Source: Giesbergeria anulus (GTDB taxonomy: Bacteria > Pseudomonadota > Gammaproteobacteria > Burkholderiales > Burkholderiaceae_C). Taken from it: a stretch of DNA of 64,000 nucleotides. The position numbers and the translations under genes are program-made. The notes under the pieces were generated by a model. It was not told the DNA's origin. It ran no database searches and saw only the letters and a program-made list of their open reading frames with translations. This document shows, piece by piece, positions 9,990 through 17,611 of the stretch (position 1 is the first letter of the stretch; every line of letters begins with the position of its first letter). The DNA is taken from positions 62,001 through 126,000 of the forward strand of contig NZ_FOGD01000003.1 of assembly GCF_900111115.1 (NCBI RefSeq), given 5' to 3'.

Positions 9990-10133
9990 CATCCGAGGCT
10001 CCACACAGGCCTGCCCCTCCCCAGCTCCAGACGCACCATCCAGATGCACCATCTACACGCTGCGGAAACCCTCGCGCTGCTGTGCCTGTTCGATCAACTG
10101 CACCATGCTTTCTGCTAAGGACAATTCATTCAG
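9990..10133 (-). pseudogene. hypA: hypA relic (5' fragment)
   Basis: The minus strand reads LNELSLAESMVQLIEQ followed by AQQREGFRSV and then an in-frame TAG at 10053-10055. After the stop the same frame continues MVHLDG...CVEPRML. This matches the HypA N-terminus (M-H-E-L-S-L-A-E-S-M-V-x-L-I-E) and its later HVEPEAL region. The ATG start and the nickel-ligand His2 are lost (Leu-Asn in place of Met-His), and the zinc-binding C-terminal half is absent. The fragment runs in frame into the hypB relic, so a deletion has joined the two genes. Confidence 0.85.
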
Positions 10134-10180
10134 GCATAGCTGCCAGTTTCTGCGTTTTGGCTGGGCTTGTGCAGGCGGAG

Positions 10181-11113
10181 TTACTCCGACTCTGAATCTG
10201 GCTCGGACTGTCGCAATGCCAATGCGCGCTCATACAGAGCATTGCGCGGTGCTCCAGTGATCTGGGCGGCCAAACGCACGGCTGTTTTGAGCGGTAATTC
10301 GGGTAACAGTAGTTCCAGAACACGCTGGCTCTGGCCCGTTTCTTCTACTGCCGCGACCGGGTGCAGTACCACCACAAACTCGCCTTTGGCGCGTTGCGCA
10401 TCGCCTTGCAGCCACGCTAACAATTGCTGCGCGGGTTGGGTGCTCACCTCTTCAAACTGCTTGCTGATTTCACGCGCTAGCGTGACCGGGCGCTCGCCCA
10501 GCACAGCCAAGGCTTGGGCCAAATCAGCAATGCGGTGCGGCGCTTCCAGCAGCAGCACGCAGCGTGGCTCAGAGGCCAAGCGCTGCACGCTGGCGGCGCG
10601 CTCGGCATTTTTTACCGGCAAAAATCCGGCAAAAACAAAGCCGCCATCGGTGCCTGTGGGGGCCACGGCACCGGCCACGCTCAGGGCGGCAGTGAGGCTG
10701 CTGGCCCCCGGCAAGGGCATGGCCCGCAGCCCAGCGGCCCGCACCACTGCCACCAAACGTGCCCCCGGATCACTGACGCCGGGCGTGCCTGCATCGCTGA
10801 CGTAAGCGACGCGCTGACCCGCTTGCAAACGTGCCAGCACGGCTTGTGCGGCCTCGGCCTCGTTGTGCTGGTGCAGGGCCAACATTTGGGCACCGCTTTT
10901 GTCGATGCCATAGGCGCGCAGCAGGCTGTGGGTGTGGCGCGTATCCTCACAGGCCAAGGTGTCGGCCAACTGCAAGACGTGCAGGGCGCGCAAGCTGATG
11001 TCGGCCAAGTTGCCGATGGGCGTGGCTACCACATACAAAGTGCCTTGGGGATAATGCTGTGCAGCCGCCGCATCACGGGCGGCCCCTAGGGCTAAAGCGA
11101 AAGATGCGCTCAA
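10181..11113 (-). CDS. rsmI: 16S rRNA (cytidine1402-2'-O)-methyltransferase RsmI
   Basis: A 310-residue SAM-dependent tetrapyrrole-methylase-fold enzyme that 2'-O-methylates C1402 in the decoding centre of 16S rRNA. Seen in sequence: TLYVVATPIGNLADISLRAL (RsmI signature), CEDTRHTHSLL, SDAGTPGVSDPG, PLPGASSLTAAL and GFLPVK. The start is TTG at 11111-11113 (LSASFALALGAARD), with AAGGAA eight bases upstream; related Comamonadaceae proteins begin at the same residue. A longer ATG start at 11152 would run far into divergent yraN. The 5' end overlaps the 5' end of yraN on the other strand. Confidence 0.93.
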   Translation of the reverse strand: MSASFALALGAARDAAAAQHYPQGTLYVVATPIGNLADISLRALHVLQLADTLACEDTRHTHSLLRAYGIDKSGAQMLALHQHNEAEAAQAVLARLQAGQRVAYVSDAGTPGVSDPGARLVAVVRAAGLRAMPLPGASSLTAALSVAGAVAPTGTDGGFVFAGFLPVKNAERAASVQRLASEPRCVLLLEAPHRIADLAQALAVLGERPVTLAREISKQFEEVSTQPAQQLLAWLQGDAQRAKGEFVVVLHPVAAVEETGQSQRVLELLLPELPLKTAVRLAAQITGAPRNALYERALALRQSEPDSESE

Positions 11114-11514
11114 TGGAATTCCTTGGTAAAAAAGCGGCCAGCGCGCCCACAAAGTCTGCCACAGCGCAGCAAAAAGGCCAAGCCGCAGAAGCGCTGGCGC
11201 TGGCCCATTTGCAGGCAGCCGGCTTGCGCTTGCTGGCGCGCAATTATCGAACGCCCGGACGCGGCGGTGGCGAGATCGACCTGATTGTGCGTGACCGTGA
11301 CGGCACGGTCGTTTTTGTCGAGGTGCGCAGTCGCAGTCGCCGCGATTTTGGTGGTGCCGGGGCTAGTATCAACGCTGCCAAGCAGCGGCGCATCATCTTG
11401 GCTGCGCGCCACTATCTGATGCGTTTGAGCACGCCACCACCCTGCCGTTTTGATGCCGTGCTGATTGACGGCGAGACGCTGCAATGGGTGCGGGCTGCCT
11501 TCGATGCCTCATAA
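11104..11514 (+). CDS. yraN: YraN family (UPF0102) nuclease-fold protein
   Basis: A 136-residue protein of the UPF0102 family, with a restriction-endonuclease-like fold. Motifs: GQAAEALALAHLQAAGLRLLARNYR, GGGEIDLIVRDRDGTVVFVEVRSR (the E-x-D-L-I and V-F-V-E-V-K/R pattern of the PD-(D/E)XK core), and a C-terminal RRIILAARHYL helix. The biological role is not settled. Two ATGs, at 11104 and 11113, are possible; both overlap or abut the divergent rsmI start, so the promoter must lie inside rsmI coding sequence. Confidence 0.88.
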   Translation: MRSMEFLGKKAASAPTKSATAQQKGQAAEALALAHLQAAGLRLLARNYRTPGRGGGEIDLIVRDRDGTVVFVEVRSRSRRDFGGAGASINAAKQRRIILAARHYLMRLSTPPPCRFDAVLIDGETLQWVRAAFDAS

Positions 11515-11550
11515 GCAAGGCACCAAAACGATACGGGTATCATCGCCGCC

Positions 11551-12129
11551 ATGCTAGAGCAACGCATCCAACAGCACTTTATCGACAGCGCCGACCTGCA
11601 ATACCAAGCGGCGCAAGCCTTGGGCCAGCCCATTGCTGATGCCGTGCAAGCCCTGCTGGCCTGTATTACCGGGGGTGGCAAAATCCTCGCCTGCGCCAGT
11701 GGCCCCTCGGTGGGCCATGCCTTGCAGTTTGTCGGTTTTTGTCTGGCCGGGTTTGAGCGCGAGCGCCCTGAATTTGCCGCACTGGCCCTGTCCTCTGACA
11801 GCGCCTTGCTGGGGGCTACCCAGCAGCCCTTTGCCCGCCAAGTGCGGGCGCTGGGCCAAGCGGGCGATTTGCTGCTGGCTTTGTGCGTTGATGGCAACGA
11901 CGCTGGGGTGCTGGCCGCCGTAGAGGCCGCCCACGAGCGTGATATGAGCATTGTGGCCCTGAGTGGCCGCAGCGGCGGGCGTTTGGCCTCAGTGCTGCGC
12001 GAGACCGATGTGCTCTTGTGCGTGCCCCACGACCGTGCGGCGCGGGTGTTAGAGGTACACAACCTTATCGTCCATTGCCTGTGTGATGGCGTGGATGCGC
12101 AATTGTTTGGTGAACAGGAAGAAAGCTGA
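11551..12129 (+). CDS. SIS domain protein, divergent GmhA/DiaA homologue
   Basis: A 192-residue SIS-fold protein matching the GmhA/DiaA family in length and flanking sequence (MLEQRIQQHFIDSADL, GGGKILAC, FERERPEFAALALSSDS, FARQVRALGQ, AAHERDMSIVALSGRSGG, CVPHDRAARVLEVHNLI). The phosphosugar loop that normally reads GNGGSAADAQHFA is here ASGPSVGHALQFV. The second loop, normally STSGNS, is LCVDGND, and a short internal segment before FARQ is missing. The gene is intact and in operon with the BON lipoprotein, so it may keep a structural (DiaA-like, DnaA-binding) role rather than heptose isomerisation. That is inference. Confidence 0.8.
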   Translation: MLEQRIQQHFIDSADLQYQAAQALGQPIADAVQALLACITGGGKILACASGPSVGHALQFVGFCLAGFERERPEFAALALSSDSALLGATQQPFARQVRALGQAGDLLLALCVDGNDAGVLAAVEAAHERDMSIVALSGRSGGRLASVLRETDVLLCVPHDRAARVLEVHNLIVHCLCDGVDAQLFGEQEES

Positions 12130-12785
12130 TGCAAAAATTTTCTACCCGCCGTGTGGGTGCCCTGCTGCTGGCAGCCAGCACTTTGGCGGCTACGCTGGCC
12201 GGTTGCGCCCCAGTGGTGCTGGGTGGTGTGGCCCTGAGCGGCATTGTGGCTGCAGACCGGCGCACCACAGGCACCCAAGTCGAAGACGAAAGTATTGAGT
12301 TGCATGCCGTCAATCTGCTGCACGGCCATTATGGCGACCGTATCCATGTCAACATCACCAGCTATAACCGCCAAGTGTTGCTGACGGGTGAGGTGCCTAC
12401 TGCCGCTGACCGCCAACGGGTGCAAGAGTTGGTGCGCGGCCTAGAAAATGTACGCTCAGTGGTTAATGAGCTGGGCGCTTTGCCCAACACCTCGCTGGCG
12501 CAGCGCTCTAACGATACCTTTATCACGGGCAAGGTGCGCGCCAGCTTGGTCGATGCCAAAGACCTGACCGCTAACGCCTTTAAGGTGGTGACCGAGCGAG
12601 GTGTGGTCTATTTGCTGGGGCGCGTTACCCAGCGTGAGGCACAACGGGCCGCCAGCTTAGCCAGTGGCGTCACGGGCGTGGTCAAGGTGGTGCGGGTGTT
12701 TGAATCTCTGAGCGAAGAAGAACTCTCGCGCATGAGCATCATTCGCCCAGATACGGCAGGTAACGGCAATGCCAGCCCACGCTAA
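12129..12785 (+). CDS. BON domain outer-membrane lipoprotein (DolP/YraP-like)
   Basis: A 218-residue lipoprotein. The signal peptide ends LAATLAGC, giving lipidation at Cys26. Two BON domains follow, at about residues 55-115 and 130-195, each with the conserved hydrophobic-Gly pattern (NRQVLLTGEVPTAADRQ and ERGVVYLLGRVTQREA). DolP in E. coli is an outer-membrane lipoprotein needed for envelope integrity and BAM function; the same role is inferred here. The ATG overlaps the SIS stop by one base, and the yraN-SIS-BON order is the usual neighbourhood. Confidence 0.9.
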   Translation: MQKFSTRRVGALLLAASTLAATLAGCAPVVLGGVALSGIVAADRRTTGTQVEDESIELHAVNLLHGHYGDRIHVNITSYNRQVLLTGEVPTAADRQRVQELVRGLENVRSVVNELGALPNTSLAQRSNDTFITGKVRASLVDAKDLTANAFKVVTERGVVYLLGRVTQREAQRAASLASGVTGVVKVVRVFESLSEEELSRMSIIRPDTAGNGNASPR

Positions 12786-12820
12786 GCAGCGTGGTGGCCG
12801 GATGGGCGCCCAATGTCTGC

Positions 12821-13738
12821 TTAGTCGTCCAACCGTTTGATAAGGCTGGAGGTGTCCCAGCGCTGGCCGCCCATGCCCTGCACGTCGCCATAAAACTGAT
12901 CGACCAGCGCCGTGATGGGCAGGCGGGCACCATTGCGCCGCGCCTCGGCCAGCACCAGCCCCAAGTCTTTGCGCATCCAGTCCACGGCAAAGCCGAACTC
13001 AAACTCACGCGCCACCATCGTCTTGCCCCGGTTATCGAGTTGCCAACTTTGCGCCGCACCCTTGCCAATCACGTCTAGCACTTGGTTCATGTCCAGCCCG
13101 GCGCGCTGGCCAAAGGCCACAGCCTCGGCCAAGCCCTGCACCAGCCCAGCAATGCAGATTTGATTGACCATTTTGGCTAACTGCCCGGCACCCGATGCAC
13201 CCAAGTGGGTAAACGCCCGCGAAAACGCCATGGCCACCGGCTGTACGTTAGCAAACGGCGCTGCGTCGCCACCGCACATCACGGTCAGTAGGCCATTTTG
13301 TGCCCCAGCTTGGCCGCCCGACACTGGCGCATCCACAAAATGCAGGCCCAGCGTGCGCCCGGCACCATACAGCTCGCGCGCTACCTCCGCTGATGCCGTA
13401 GTGTGATCGACAAAAATACCGCCCGGCTCCATACCCGCAAAAGCACCATCAGCGCCCAGCACCACCGAGCGCAAATCATCGTCATTGCCGACGCAGCAAA
13501 ACACGATGTCAGCTCCCTGTGCGGCCAAGCGCGGCGTGAGTGCATGGCGCACGGCTCCGGTGTGTGCGTATTCTTCACACCAAGCCAAAGCCTTGGCCGT
13601 GTTGCGGTTGTACACCGCCACTTGGTGTCCGGCCAGCGCCAAATGCGCTGCCATCGGGTAGCCCATGACGCCCAAACCAATAAAAGCCACCTTGCGCGAA
13701 GGCACAGCGTCGTAAGAGCGGGGGTTGGTACCAGCCAT
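12821..13738 (-). CDS. NAD(P)-dependent beta-hydroxyacid dehydrogenase (3-hydroxyisobutyrate dehydrogenase family)
   Basis: A 305-residue enzyme. An N-terminal Rossmann domain carries VAFIGLGVMGYPMAAHL (about residues 17-33, GxGxxG type). The substrate signature FVDAPVSGGQAGAQNG (about 133-148) and the catalytic Lys region GAGQLAKMVNQI follow, with an all-helical C-terminal domain ending KDLGLVLAEARRNGARLPI. The family reduces or oxidises short beta-hydroxyacids such as tartronate semialdehyde or 3-hydroxyisobutyrate; the exact substrate cannot be told. It lies just downstream of pilU on the same strand but is functionally unrelated. Confidence 0.87.
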   Translation of the reverse strand: MAGTNPRSYDAVPSRKVAFIGLGVMGYPMAAHLALAGHQVAVYNRNTAKALAWCEEYAHTGAVRHALTPRLAAQGADIVFCCVGNDDDLRSVVLGADGAFAGMEPGGIFVDHTTASAEVARELYGAGRTLGLHFVDAPVSGGQAGAQNGLLTVMCGGDAAPFANVQPVAMAFSRAFTHLGASGAGQLAKMVNQICIAGLVQGLAEAVAFGQRAGLDMNQVLDVIGKGAAQSWQLDNRGKTMVAREFEFGFAVDWMRKDLGLVLAEARRNGARLPITALVDQFYGDVQGMGGQRWDTSSLIKRLDD

Positions 13739-13785
13739 GATAAAAATCCGTAAAAAAGGGTAAAAAGAAAAACCGTGCGCTCTGC

Positions 13786-14922
13786 TTAAACAATCGCAAA
13801 GTCTTCGGTGCCCGCTGCCAGATCGGTGCTGCGCGCCCGCTGGCTGCCCAGCTTGATCTGCAAGCGCAGGTCATTGACCGAATCGGCATTGCGCAGCGCA
13901 TCCTCGTAAGTGACGATGTTCGACTCAAACAGATCAAACAGCGCTTGGTCAAACGTCTGCATACCGAGGTTGCGGCTCTTTTTCATGATCTCTTTGATTT
14001 CGGACACTTCGCCCTTAAAGATCAAGTCTGCAATCAGTGGCGTATTGAGCATCACCTCTACCGCCGCAGCCCGGCCCTTGCCGTCTTGCTTGGGCAACAA
14101 GCGCTGCGACACCATAGCGCGCAGGTTGAGTGATAAATCCATCAGCAATTGGGCGCGGCGCTCTTCTGGGAAGAAGTTAATCACCCGATCGAGTGCTTGG
14201 TTGGCACTGTTGGCGTGCATGGTAGCCATGCACAGGTGGCCTGTTTCAGAGAAGGCAATGGCGTGTTCCATGGTCTCGCGGTCGCGGATTTCGCCCATCA
14301 AAATAACATCCGGTGCTTGGCGCAGGGTGTTTTTGAGGGCTGCTTCCCAACTTTCGGTGTCTAAGCCCACCTCGCGTTGCGTGACCACACAATTTTTGTG
14401 CGGATGGACAAACTCTACTGGGTCTTCAATGGTGATGACATGACCAAAAGAATTCTCGTTGCGCCAATCGACCATGGCAGCCAGTGTGGTGGATTTGCCT
14501 GAGCCAGTAGCACCGACCATGATGCACAGGCCACGCTTGGTCATGGTGACTTCTTTGAGCACCTGCGGTACGCCAAGGCCATCAATGGTGGGCAGAATCA
14601 GTGGAATCGTGCGCAGCACCATACCCACGCGTCCCTGCTGAATAAAAGCATTGACCCGAAAGCGCCCAATACCGGCAGGAGAGATGGCAAAGTTGCACTC
14701 TTTGGTGCGCTCAAATTCTGCCGCCTGCTTGTCACTCATGATGGCGCGCGCCAAGGTCAGGGTGTGGCCCGGCGACAGCGGTTGCGGCGAGACCTTGGTA
14801 ATAGCCCCATCGACCTTGATGGCCGGAGGAAACTCTGCCGTGATAAACAAATCACTACCGTGGCGGCTGACCATCAGCCGCAGCAGGTCGTTGATAAATT
14901 TACTGGCCTGATCGCGTTCCAT
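13786..14922 (-). CDS. pilU: type IV pilus retraction ATPase PilU
   Basis: A 378-residue PilT/PilU-family secretion ATPase. Features: N-terminal SDLFITAEFPPAIKVDG PAS-like region, Walker A GATGSGKSTTLAAMV (about 135-149), Asp box VITIEDPVEFVHPHKN, Walker B ILMGEIRDRETM, and His box GHLCMATMHANSANQALDRVINFFP. The longer C-terminal tail (after MQTFDQALFDLF) and the position downstream of pilT identify PilU rather than PilT. It assists pilus retraction with PilT at the inner-membrane base. The ATG has AGGGA upstream. Confidence 0.93.
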   Translation of the reverse strand: MERDQASKFINDLLRLMVSRHGSDLFITAEFPPAIKVDGAITKVSPQPLSPGHTLTLARAIMSDKQAAEFERTKECNFAISPAGIGRFRVNAFIQQGRVGMVLRTIPLILPTIDGLGVPQVLKEVTMTKRGLCIMVGATGSGKSTTLAAMVDWRNENSFGHVITIEDPVEFVHPHKNCVVTQREVGLDTESWEAALKNTLRQAPDVILMGEIRDRETMEHAIAFSETGHLCMATMHANSANQALDRVINFFPEERRAQLLMDLSLNLRAMVSQRLLPKQDGKGRAAAVEVMLNTPLIADLIFKGEVSEIKEIMKKSRNLGMQTFDQALFDLFESNIVTYEDALRNADSVNDLRLQIKLGSQRARSTDLAAGTEDFAIV

Positions 14923-14969
14923 AGGCGGTATCCCTCACTCTGGCACCTACGCGCCAGCGCTGGTTGGTC

Positions 14970-15614
14970 TTATTTTTGGTTTTCGCCCAAATGGGCACTG
15001 ACCGCACGCAGGCGCAGGCACAGCTTGCGCGCCAACACCGCTACCAAGGCAGCGGCTAGTTGGGGGTCTTTTACCATCATCTCATCGAGTGCATGGGCAC
15101 TGAGCACGGCTATCTCGCAATCGGTCATGGTGGTACAGGCGGAAAAGCGGATGCCGCTATCGAGCAGTGACATCTCGCCAATCATGTCGCCGGGGCGCGT
15201 TTGTGCCAGCAGCAATTTCTCGCCCCAAGGCTGAACCCTGTTGACCGCCATGGTGCCTGAGAGCAAAAAGAACATGAAATTGCCATATTCATCTTGGCGC
15301 ACTATTTCGCGGTCGGAGGGCACTTGGGCAAAATCAAAAAACGCGCCCATGCGTGCCGTCAGCTCAGGGGGGAGTTGGGCCATGTACTTGTTCTTGGCAC
15401 ACAACTCTTGCAACAGTTTGCTACTACTGTGGCCCGAGGGCAGGCGTTTGGCTCCAACCTCTACGGCACGGGCCTCCCAAGGCGCCACTGTCGCTGAGTG
15501 GTCTGTACCGTCTGAGAACGCAGTAGAAAAAAACACCGAATCTTGGGAATCAGCAACTTCTGCGGCACCTTTGGCGGGTGCCGAGGATCGCCACATATTA
15601 AAAATGCCATTCAT
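14970..15614 (-). CDS. cyclic nucleotide-binding domain protein between pilT and pilU
   Basis: A 214-residue protein with an unstructured N-terminus of about 85 residues and a cNMP-binding beta-roll at about 85-190. The phosphate-binding cassette reads GDMIGEMSLLDSGIRFSACTT, with the Gly-Glu pair and an Arg where CRP-type domains bind the cyclic phosphate. There is no helix-turn-helix after the domain, so it is unlikely to be a CRP-type transcription factor. Its place between pilT and pilU suggests it ties pilus motor function to a cyclic nucleotide signal. The ATG at 15614 is preceded by AGGAG. Confidence 0.85.
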   Translation of the reverse strand: MNGIFNMWRSSAPAKGAAEVADSQDSVFFSTAFSDGTDHSATVAPWEARAVEVGAKRLPSGHSSSKLLQELCAKNKYMAQLPPELTARMGAFFDFAQVPSDREIVRQDEYGNFMFFLLSGTMAVNRVQPWGEKLLLAQTRPGDMIGEMSLLDSGIRFSACTTMTDCEIAVLSAHALDEMMVKDPQLAAALVAVLARKLCLRLRAVSAHLGENQK

Positions 15615-15668
15615 ACAAAAACTCCTGTTGCCACCCAACAGCGGGGGCTCGCACTATCAGATGGCCTA

Positions 15669-16712
15669 TCAGCCAGGGAAGTTCTCAGGAATCTTCGCTT
15701 TGCTGCGTGCTTCAGCCGGGCTGATAATGTTGCGACGCACCAAGTCGGCCAAATTTTGGTCGAGTGTTTGCATTCCCACATTGCTGCTGGTCTGGATGGT
15801 CGAATACATCTGTGCCACCTTGGCCTCACGGATCAGGTTGCGGATGGCGCTGGTGCCAATCATAATTTCGTGGGCTGCCACGCGGCCTGAGCCGTCTTTG
15901 AGTTTGCACAGCGATTGCGAAATCACGGCCTGCAAAGACTCAGATAACATGGCCCGCACCATTTCTTTTTCTTCGGCAGGGAAGACGTCAATGATCCGGT
16001 CAATGGTTTTGGCGGCGCTGGAAGTGTGCAGCGTGCCAAATACCAAGTGCCCAGTTTCTGCCGCCGTCATGGCCAAACGGATGGTTTCCAAGTCGCGCAT
16101 TTCGCCCACCAAAATGGCGTCTGGGTCTTCACGCAGGGCCGATTTGAGCGCTGCCGCAAAGGACAGCGTCATTGGCCCGACCTCGCGCTGGTTGATAAGG
16201 CACTTTTTGGACTCGTGGACAAATTCAATCGGGTCTTCTACCGTTAGGATGTGACCGTATTCGTTTTCATTCAAATAATTGACCATCCCGGCCAGCGTGG
16301 TGGATTTGCCCGAACCCGTAGGCCCTGTCACCAGTACTAAGCCACGCGGCCTGAGCGCCAAATCGGCAAAAATCTTGGGCGCATTGAGCTGCTCTAGTGT
16401 CAAGATTTTGCTAGGAATGGTACGAAACACCGCAGCTGCCCCCCGATTTTGGTTAAAGGCATTGACGCGAAAACGCGCCAATCCTTCAATCTCAAACGAG
16501 AAGTCCACCTCCAAAAACTCTTCATAGGCTTTGCGCTGGGCATCGCTCATGATGTCGTACACCATACTGTGTACGGTCTTGTGGTCAAGCGCATCGACAT
16601 TGATGCGGCGCACATCGCCATGCACCCGGATCATCGGCGGCAAGCCCGCAGACAGGTGCAAATCGGAAGCCTTGTTTTTGACGCTGAATGCCAGCAACTG
16701 GGTGATGTCCAC
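15669..16712 (-). CDS. pilT: type IV pilus retraction ATPase PilT
   Basis: A 347-residue hexameric ATPase that depolymerises type IV pili and powers twitching motility. Sequence features: MDITQLLAFSVKNKASDLHLSAGLPPMIRVHGDVRR, Walker A GPTGSGKSTTLAGMVNY, Asp box ILTVEDPIEFVHESKKCLINQREVG, Walker B ILVGEMRDLETIR, His box GHLVFGTLHTSSAAKTIDRIIDVFP, and the C-terminal AIRNLIREAKVAQMYS with the conserved AIRNLIRE motif needed for retraction. First gene of the pilT, cNMP-binding protein, pilU series. Confidence 0.96.
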   Translation of the reverse strand: MDITQLLAFSVKNKASDLHLSAGLPPMIRVHGDVRRINVDALDHKTVHSMVYDIMSDAQRKAYEEFLEVDFSFEIEGLARFRVNAFNQNRGAAAVFRTIPSKILTLEQLNAPKIFADLALRPRGLVLVTGPTGSGKSTTLAGMVNYLNENEYGHILTVEDPIEFVHESKKCLINQREVGPMTLSFAAALKSALREDPDAILVGEMRDLETIRLAMTAAETGHLVFGTLHTSSAAKTIDRIIDVFPAEEKEMVRAMLSESLQAVISQSLCKLKDGSGRVAAHEIMIGTSAIRNLIREAKVAQMYSTIQTSSNVGMQTLDQNLADLVRRNIISPAEARSKAKIPENFPG

Positions 16713-16766
16713 AAATCCCTCTGTCGTTTGGTTCGCTTGGCGGTCATTATGACCAGAATCGGGCGA

Positions 16767-17384
16767 TCAGATGTAGTGCGCCGTGGTCGTCATCACCTTG
16801 GCCGCTACCTGCATCAGGGCTTTGGCGGGGGCGGGCAGTTCTAGTGCGCCAGCGGCGAGAGCATCAGCGGCGTGGCGCTCCTCATCGTCTTTCATGCGGG
16901 CGACAATGGCGCGGGAGGCTTCGTCTTCTTCGGGCAAGCGTTCTAGGTGGCTTTGCAAGTGTGCGGACACTTGGTTTTCGGTCTCGACCACAAAGCCTAG
17001 GCTGACGGCATCGCTGATTTTGGATGCCACCACGCCAATGGCAAAGGCCCCGGCGTACCACAGCGGATTGAGCAGGCTGGGCCGGTCGCCTAACTCGTCT
17101 AAGCGCTCGCGCGTCCAAGCCAGATGGTCGCCTTCTTCGCGGGCCGCCTGCCACAGGTGGGCGCGCAGTTGTTCATCGCGGGTCATGGTCGCTTGGGCGG
17201 TGTAAAGGGCTTGGGCACAGATTTCTCCCACATGGTTGACACGCATCAAGGCCCCCGACAGACGCTGCTGCGCAGGTTCCATTTCAGGCTTGGCGCAATG
17301 GCGTGCTGGGGAGGCCTCTTGGGCGCGGTGGGGTGCAAACAGGGTGCGCAGGGCGGCATCAGCAGCAGTGAGCAGGGTATCCAT
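16767..17384 (-). CDS. coq7: 2-polyprenyl-3-methyl-6-methoxy-1,4-benzoquinone monooxygenase (Coq7)
   Basis: A 205-residue di-iron monooxygenase of the penultimate hydroxylation in ubiquinone synthesis. Iron-binding motifs include [16 protein letters not shown] (E-x-x-H type), [17 protein letters not shown] (E-x-x-H), [18 protein letters not shown] and [13 protein letters not shown] (E-x-x-H). The ATG at 17384 with GGAG seven bases upstream is preferred to an in-frame TTG at 17396. A short hairpin (GGGGCA/TGCCCC, 17401-17415) lies in its leader. Confidence 0.94.
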   Translation of the reverse strand: MDTLLTAADAALRTLFAPHRAQEASPARHCAKPEMEPAQQRLSGALMRVNHVGEICAQALYTAQATMTRDEQLRAHLWQAAREEGDHLAWTRERLDELGDRPSLLNPLWYAGAFAIGVVASKISDAVSLGFVVETENQVSAHLQSHLERLPEEDEASRAIVARMKDDEERHAADALAAGALELPAPAKALMQVAAKVMTTTAHYI

Positions 17385-17471
17385 CAGGTTCTCCAATTAA
17401 GGGGCATGGTGCCCCGATGTTGCGGCAGTGCAACGGATTTTGCGTTTGACGCCCATTGTGGGGGAATTCCT

Positions 17472-17500
17472 TTGCGAAACTGGCGCGCCTCTGGTGCAAT
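17472..17500 (+). promoter_or_regulatory. candidate sigma-70 promoter for the porin gene
   Basis: TTGCGA at 17472-17477 and TGCAAT at 17495-17500 are separated by exactly 17 bases, about 110 bases before the porin ATG. The -10 match is only partial. The intergenic leader of roughly 227 bases is consistent with a separate promoter for a highly expressed porin. No operator was recognised. Confidence 0.35.
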
Positions 17501-17611
17501 AGGAGCAACTTCCCCACCAGGAGGTTGGCCCGGGGAACCGGCGGGACTGCGCAGGCACTGCAACCGAGCCCCCCGTACCGGCGCCCTCTGTTTAACCTTG
17601 GAGTACTCGCA

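Noticed and set aside
17401-17415. GGGGCA/TGCCCC hairpin between coq7 and the porin
   Set aside because: Too short, no T-tract on either strand; noted only as a leader hairpin of coq7.
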